A stretch of 12,500 nt of DNA, taken from Monoplex corrugatus (taxonomy: Eukaryota; Mollusca; Gastropoda; Littorinimorpha; Ranellidae). A program made the translations under genes and the position numbers. The stretch is from positions 45,506,398-45,518,897 of the forward strand of contig JAPXFY010000022.1 in NCBI GenBank assembly GCA_030674185.1, in the 5' to 3' direction. Under the pieces are notes generated by a model. It was not told the origin of the DNA. It saw nothing but the letters and a program-made list of their open reading frames with translations, and made no database searches. Below, in pieces: positions 8,623 through 12,500 of the stretch (positions are counted from its first letter, which is position 1; every line of letters starts with the position of its first letter).

Positions 8623-8793
8623 GGAAACCAGAATAAAGCACGGAAAATGAATCAGAACGCGTATTTAACACAACCAGACAAGACTGATTCTTTTTTTTTT
8701 TTTTCTTTTTCGTGTTTTTTTCTGCCTGTCTTGTCTGGTTGTACTAAATACGCGTTCTGATTCTTTTTTTCGTGTTTTTTTTCCTGGTTCCTG
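8623..8793. repeat. Long inverted repeat with a T-rich loop
   Basis: The best-matched arms are 8649-8684 and 8728-8763, with 34 of 36 bases pairing (cttgtctggttg...acgcgttctgattc on the right arm). Weaker pairing extends outward to about 8623 and 8793 through a ggaaaccag / cctggttcc match. The 43-nt loop is mostly T. The loop and the sequence after the right arm also share a direct repeat (tgattc, T-run, cgtg, T-run, cctg). A fold-back element or a template-switch event would both give this structure. Confidence 0.9.
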
Positions 8794-9246
8794 TTTTGCT
8801 TGAACGCGGGCAGTCACACTTGTTTTGGATTTGTAATGAAGTATCGCTTTCCTTTTGACTTTGTCCGGATACCTTTGGAGTGATACATTAGGTTGATTTC
8901 TCAGGTCCCATTCCCTGCACTTTGGTCAAAGTGTTTGCTACAGTGTGGTTACTTATTGTTTTCTGGCTTTTTGGTCACAACGGAATTTTGCTGAGGAATT
9001 CGGGCTATCTCCCCGAGGAGTTCACGCTGTCATAATGCAGCAAGTGCTTCACTTGTCCTTTTCCTGTGCGCAAATATAATCTTATTTCCCAGTACTTTTG
9101 TCACAGATACTTCAGTCATTGATAATATTTTGTTGTTGATGGTTGTTTTATGTTCTTACATGAGTCATCCGATCTGAAAAACTATCACCCTGTCCTCTAC
9201 GGTATGTTTATTAGAGGGGATTGGGGAATAAATCCTTGTTTTCTTC
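8794..9246. other. Intergenic stretch holding a short orphan piece of the SINE
   Basis: At 8888-8918 the plus strand matches the 3' half of the tRNA-derived SINE: ttgatttctcaggtcccatt against ttgatttcccaggtcccact in copy 1, with further agreement to copy 2 on both sides. No tRNA head or core adjoins it. Near 8985-9030 the string gggctatctccccgag has the look of another decayed dispersed repeat. No gene is seen. Confidence 0.4.
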
Positions 9247-9410
9247 GATTCCCGCACCTTGTCCACCAGCATCCCGCACTGCTAACCATGCTAGCAGAGC
9301 AAAAACTTAACTCTTTGACTCCTTCACCCTATCCACCAGCTTCCTGCATAGGGTGAAGGAGTCAACGGGTTAAGTTTTTACAGTTGATGGATAGTATGCG
9401 GGAGTCATAA
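9247..9410. mobile_element. Fold-back (hairpin) element, family member 1
   Basis: The inner arms are 9301-9332 and 9348-9379, with 30 of 32 bases pairing around a 15-nt loop. The outer arms are looser: gattcccgcacctt near 9248 against the reverse complement of tatgcgggagtcat near 9396-9410. The arm motif is aaaaacttaac, then ctttgactcc, then caccctatccaccagcttcc. The same motif occurs in the element at 10815-11001, which establishes a family. There is no coding capacity. A non-autonomous DNA transposon of MITE or fold-back type is the likely class, but I could not fix a target-site duplication. Confidence 0.82.
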
Positions 9411-9639
9411 GGGGCTTTCTTGTTTCTCATCCGGGCGCTTTGACCACTTTTCGGCCATTACTCCACTACACTGCGTAGGAACACAGTTGAAATTTTAAGT
9501 ATTCCAGTCCACGTTACATTATGGAGCGATACCCGACAAGGATACAAAAGGCCCCGTCTAAACGAAATACAACAAAACCGTCGTTCAAATAATAATAATA
9601 ATAATAAAAACCCTGTTTAGGTATACCAATATACTGCAC
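9411..9639. other. Flank of the fold-back element with a short (AAT)n tract
   Basis: Unrecognised sequence. It includes seven or so AAT units at about 9585-9606. No gene or RNA is seen. Confidence 0.5.
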
Positions 9640-10645
9640 AAAACTACAACCTTCAGCGTTGCAGCTGCAATGCCGTCTCTGCGGCCTATGATCAACACAG
9701 GTTGGCGCGCGCTTTATATAGCGCGTCCCACCACATGACTATTGATTCACCGAGACAGGAGCACTGTTTTCTTTTCTCTCTCTTTCTTTCTTTTTCATTT
9801 TTTTTATATCCATTCCCTATGTGAACAAGTTATACAGTCCTTCAGTTTTGGGAACGACGGCGAACGGGACAGACGAGAGACAACTGCACTGCAGATACGC
9901 TGGGACTGGTACCGACCAATGAGAAAGCACAACGTGTGCCGCCACATCCAATCCAGTCGCTAACCCTAGCGCGTGCGGCAGAGAACAGCGATCGTGACAC
10001 AACAAGCAAGTTATTATTAGCACAGACCTACATGGCTGGCGAAAGGCACATGACTACATCTTGATTAGTGTAGGCCCTATAAATCGAAACAATGGTGACA
10101 GCGAGTCGACGACCTCGTCTCTCGCTGACAAAGAGACTGAAACACAACGCTCATTCAAGTCTTTCAGTGCTGTGTAACTAATAAGCTTTATACAGGACGA
10201 TCGAGGAGCACAGAACGATACCTAACAACACGTGTGAGTGGCGGCGGTGTCGTCTGCTTTCCTGCGCTTGTTTGTGTGCGTGCGTGTGTGTGTGTATGTG
10301 CATAACACCACTGTGGTCGCTGCCTCACCGCAACAGCGTGTCGGAACTTGTGGATTTTTACACAACTAAAAGTGATTGGAGAACATCTTTGTACATGCGA
10401 CAGGTGACCTTACCAGTATTGTTAGGCCTATTGGAAAATAAGAGGAACGAACAAAATTGATGTCATGTGTTGAGAGACTTCCGTCGGGCGTGTTGCTGAA
10501 AGTGGCATGACTTTGTCGCGTAAGTGTAAACTTGCTCAGTGTACTGATCATCCGAAGTCACGTGTGTCGTTGACAGCACTTGGTGCCACAATCAGCTACT
10601 ACATAACAATAGGCCATGATTTGGAAGGCGGTCCACTTGGAGGTG
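9640..10645 (+). promoter_or_regulatory. CpG-dense, promoter-like region, possibly with a first exon
   Basis: CpG is clearly denser here than in the rest of the window, with many sites between 9700 and 10350. Core-promoter-like strings are TTTATATA at 9713-9720 within a GC-rich surround (gcgcgc...agcgcg), CCAAT at 9916-9920 and TATAAA at 10078-10083. At the far end an ATG at 10616-10618, with G at -3 and an in-frame TAG just upstream, opens nine codons. These run without a break into a strong splice donor, GAG|GTGAGT, with GT at 10643-10644. A plausible reading is promoter, 5' UTR and a tiny first coding exon of a gene continuing to the right. The alternatives are a non-coding first exon or chance. 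No acceptor or second exon can be confirmed in this window. Confidence 0.3.
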
Positions 10646-10814
10646 AGTCAGTTTCACTTGTTTCATAAATGATCTGCAATATCGATCTAGATCTAATCCG
10701 TAGATCTACAGCTACTCAGTACATCTAGAACTAGCGGCCTAGTTCTAAAGATTACGTCTTGGTTAAGGGTTGTCAGGAGTAGATCTAGGCAATTGAAACC
10801 GGGAAATCTGAACC
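10646..10814. other. AGATCT-rich stretch after the putative donor
   Basis: It contains AGATCT at 10689, 10702 and 10781 plus related catctagaactag strings. If the donor at 10643 is real this would be intronic. No coding frame is seen. Confidence 0.4.
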
Positions 10815-11001
10815 ACTTAACCCTTTGACTTCCGCACCCGATCCACCAACTGCAAAAACTTAACCGTTTGGCTCCATCACCCTTTCCACCAGCTTCCTGT
10901 AGGAAGCTGGTGGAAAGGGTGAGGGTGTAAAGGGTTAAGTTTTTGCTTTAGTACAACTGACAATGCAGGACGAACAGGGTACGAGAGTCAAAAAGTTATA
11001 C
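10815..11001. mobile_element. Fold-back (hairpin) element, family member 2
   Basis: The inner arms at 10852-10898 and 10901-10946 are separated by only two bases and pair over about 40 of 46 positions, including a perfect aggaagctggtggaaagggt segment. The outer ends also match as a terminal inverted repeat of about 24 bp: acttaaccctttgac at 10815 against the complement of agtcaaaaagttata at 10986-11000. The left half consists of two direct ~43-bp subunits (10816-10858 and 10859-10900), each running cttaacc, gtttgg/ctttga, then cacc, tccacca. The element shares these motifs with the member at 9247-9410. It has no coding capacity. Confidence 0.85.
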
Positions 11002-11670
11002 TGATATTCATATTGTGATGGTGAATTTCGTACTTTGTTGCCGCTTAGCGTTGCAAGTGGGTCAAGTACTGAAGTAGGCAAAGTGACTTCTCTACAGTAC
11101 AGTTCGAGATATAGGCCTAGGTCTAAGACTAAACTGATTGACTGACATCAGTTATCATACACCTTGAACTAACCAACAAATACTAAATCGCTAAAACAAA
11201 CACAATACTCGATTTTTTTGCTGGAAAAAATATGACGGCTAATCTATAATAAACAGCAAGAAACGCGCCAAGCCATACTAATGGTGCAGTTTAGATCTGA
11301 CTCGCTTCTGCAGATCTGGCGCATGAATACACGGCTGAACTTATGTCAAATCTTAGAACTCGAATGCTAGTTTAACCATAACACTGACTAACCCTGACTC
11401 AGTCTTCATCTCTCACCCTTCAGGATGATAATTAGTTCATGGAGAAAATGGTTTGGGGTTGGGCTATCACTTCGTATTCCTACGCAAGATCTGTGACCTT
11501 GACTATGACAGTGTCTCCCAACGATAGAGAAAAACAAACTAATAAATAACACCACCAAGAACGACCAGTTTTTCTTTTGTTTGATGATCTTTACCACAAA
11601 ATTAAGTCATGTATAGATCTATCAACTAATCATGAAGTATGAATACAGTCTCCTTGATTTACGATTGGAA

Positions 11671-11672
<2 letters not shown>
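11002..11672. other. Intergenic or intronic stretch, no recognised gene
   Basis: AT-rich, with several AGATCT palindromes (11293, 11312, 11487, 11615) and one aggcctagg string near 11114. A minus-strand frame at 11406-11597 shows no domain. I find no RNA gene or element terminus. Confidence 0.45.

Positions 11673-11710
<38 letters not shown>
11673..11710 (+). repeat. (TC)n microsatellite
   Basis: Nineteen uninterrupted TC units following the string ggaaca and ending at ttgtgtc. Its purity suggests it is polymorphic. Confidence 0.96.
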
Positions 11711-11715
<5 letters not shown>

Positions 11716-11845
11716 TCTTAGAACAAACGATACGATTTAATTGCTCATTATCCAAACCCTAGCCTTTTCCCAAAACGTTCTTCATTAGAATCGGGTTTCC
11801 CCAGGTATGAACGGAGGAAAAGGATTAGGGATAGGCCTGGGGTTA
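11711..11845. other. Unrecognised sequence before the 39-bp repeat
   Basis: Short stretch with purine-rich aggaaaaggattaggg strings and an aggcctgggg near 11834. No gene or RNA is seen. Confidence 0.4.
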
Positions 11846-11923
11846 GACTTAGGGATAAATTATTAAGTTCACCCGTGAATTTATGACTTACGGATAAAAT
11901 AATAAGTCCAGCCGTGAAATAAT
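11846..11923 (+). repeat. 39-bp tandem repeat, two diverged copies
   Basis: The copies at 11846-11884 and 11885-11923 match at 32 of 39 positions with no gaps. Both start gactta(g/c)ggataaa, contain taataag/attaag and end gccgtgaa or cccgtgaa plus an AT-rich end. It sits in otherwise unrecognised DNA. Confidence 0.85.
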
Positions 11924-12057
11924 GTACCAGATGTGCCCGAACGAGAGAGACCTACAACTAAACTGCACCATTACCTCATATTTTAAATAAACTTCGCCCA
12001 TGAACATGCAGAATGAATGCAGGCCAGATCTGTGTATAATTCATATGACCTGATTGT

Positions 12058-12170
12058 GTTGGGCTATATAGCATTTAGCATTTAGCTTACTAACTGTTGG
12101 GCTATATAGCATTTAGCATTTAGCTTACTAACTGTTGGGCTATATAGCATTTAGCATTTAGCTTACTAAC
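12058..12170 (+). repeat. 38-bp tandem repeat, three identical copies
   Basis: Copies at 12058-12095, 12096-12133 and 12134-12170 are identical, the last lacking its final base. The unit is gttgggctatatagcattta, then gcatttagcttactaact, so it holds a nested double gcattta. Identity across the copies indicates recent expansion. The third copy ends exactly where the adjoining hairpin element begins. Confidence 0.97.
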
Positions 12171-12311
12171 AGGTCCACAACTTGATAAACAGACATTGTT
12201 TTGAAAAATGCTAACAAGCTATGGTTACTGGGCTTTGATTAAGCAACAATAACAATAGCGTGTTAGCATTTTTCATAATGACGTCTTTTTATCAAGTTGT
12301 AGGCCTGTTAC
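12165..12311. repeat. Fold-back hairpin element of about 147 bp
   Basis: The arms share acaacttgataaa (left, 12177-12189) with its complement tttatcaagttgt at 12288-12300, and aaaaatgctaaca (12204-12216) with tgttagcattttt at 12261-12273. The region between also pairs partly (gctatggttactg with caataacaatagc), leaving a loop of about 16 nt. The outer edges include aggtcc / aggcct. It has no coding capacity. It differs in sequence from the hairpins at 8623-8793, 9247-9410 and 10815-11001, so it is probably a separate fold-back or MITE-like family. Confidence 0.88.
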
Positions 12312-12500
12312 TACTAATACTAATGTTAGTTTTTTTTCCAAGTTGAAGGCTTGGTCACAAGTTACTGTTTGGTTTGCCACGTATGACTCCAAAGCTTGCT
12401 CAGGTGCATTGAAACGTGGAGAAGTAGGTCATCACGATTGAAGTGTAAATCATCCCAGAAAATCGGTGCACAAAGACTGTGTGACTGTCACGCATGCACA
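12312..12500. other. Right end of the window, no recognised feature
   Basis: It has a T-run near 12331-12338 and is otherwise unique-looking. No ORF or repeat unit is seen before the window ends. Confidence 0.5.

Noticed and set aside
9817..10023. 68-residue minus-strand ORF in the CpG-dense region
   Set aside because: No domain, no supporting splice or start context, and the promoter-like features here read on the plus strand.

Overview
This window is animal (metazoan) nuclear DNA, not prokaryotic. It holds no intact protein-coding gene. Instead there are broken non-LTR retrotransposons, tRNA-derived SINEs, fold-back hairpin elements and long microsatellites. Several short repeats resemble, from memory, repeats that are abundant in gastropod molluscs, so a marine gastropod is my best guess. 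That is inference; the sequence alone proves only a repeat-rich animal genome. Layout, left end to about 3.8 kb: the window opens inside a CR1/L2/Rex1-like reverse transcriptase (1-1019), broken by one frameshift near 303. Unrecognised flank follows, then (TG)n, (TATC)n and (GAT)n microsatellites. Next is the 3' end of a second, unrelated LINE (about 3265-3807, + strand), whose very short 3' UTR ends in a GAT-type tail. Layout, 3.8-8.4 kb: an unrecognised block is bounded by a 41-bp direct repeat and contains a G-quadruplex motif. A tRNA-derived SINE (4416-4844) abuts a 27-bp minisatellite that is interrupted by about 190 bp of (GT)n. A duplicated 80-bp segment is linked to two (CA)n tracts and one (GA)n tract. 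A 76-bp tandem repeat, a second copy of the 3.3-kb LINE on the minus strand (6904-7440), two weaker SINE-like relics and a second copy of the SINE on the minus strand (7911-8330) follow. Layout, 8.4-12.5 kb: this part has four hairpin-forming elements (8623-8793, 9247-9410, 10815-11001, 12165-12311). The second and third belong to one family. Between them, about 9640-10645, is a CpG-dense, promoter-like stretch ending in a good splice donor, the only hint of a host gene. The last 1.4 kb is enriched in the palindrome AGATCT and has two short tandem repeats. No operon-like or CRISPR-like system is visible. The most distinctive material is the fold-back family, the microsatellite-in-minisatellite structure and the SINE core motif shared between repeat families. 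The LINE fragments encode no intact machinery, and the SINEs would depend on reverse transcriptase supplied from elsewhere.
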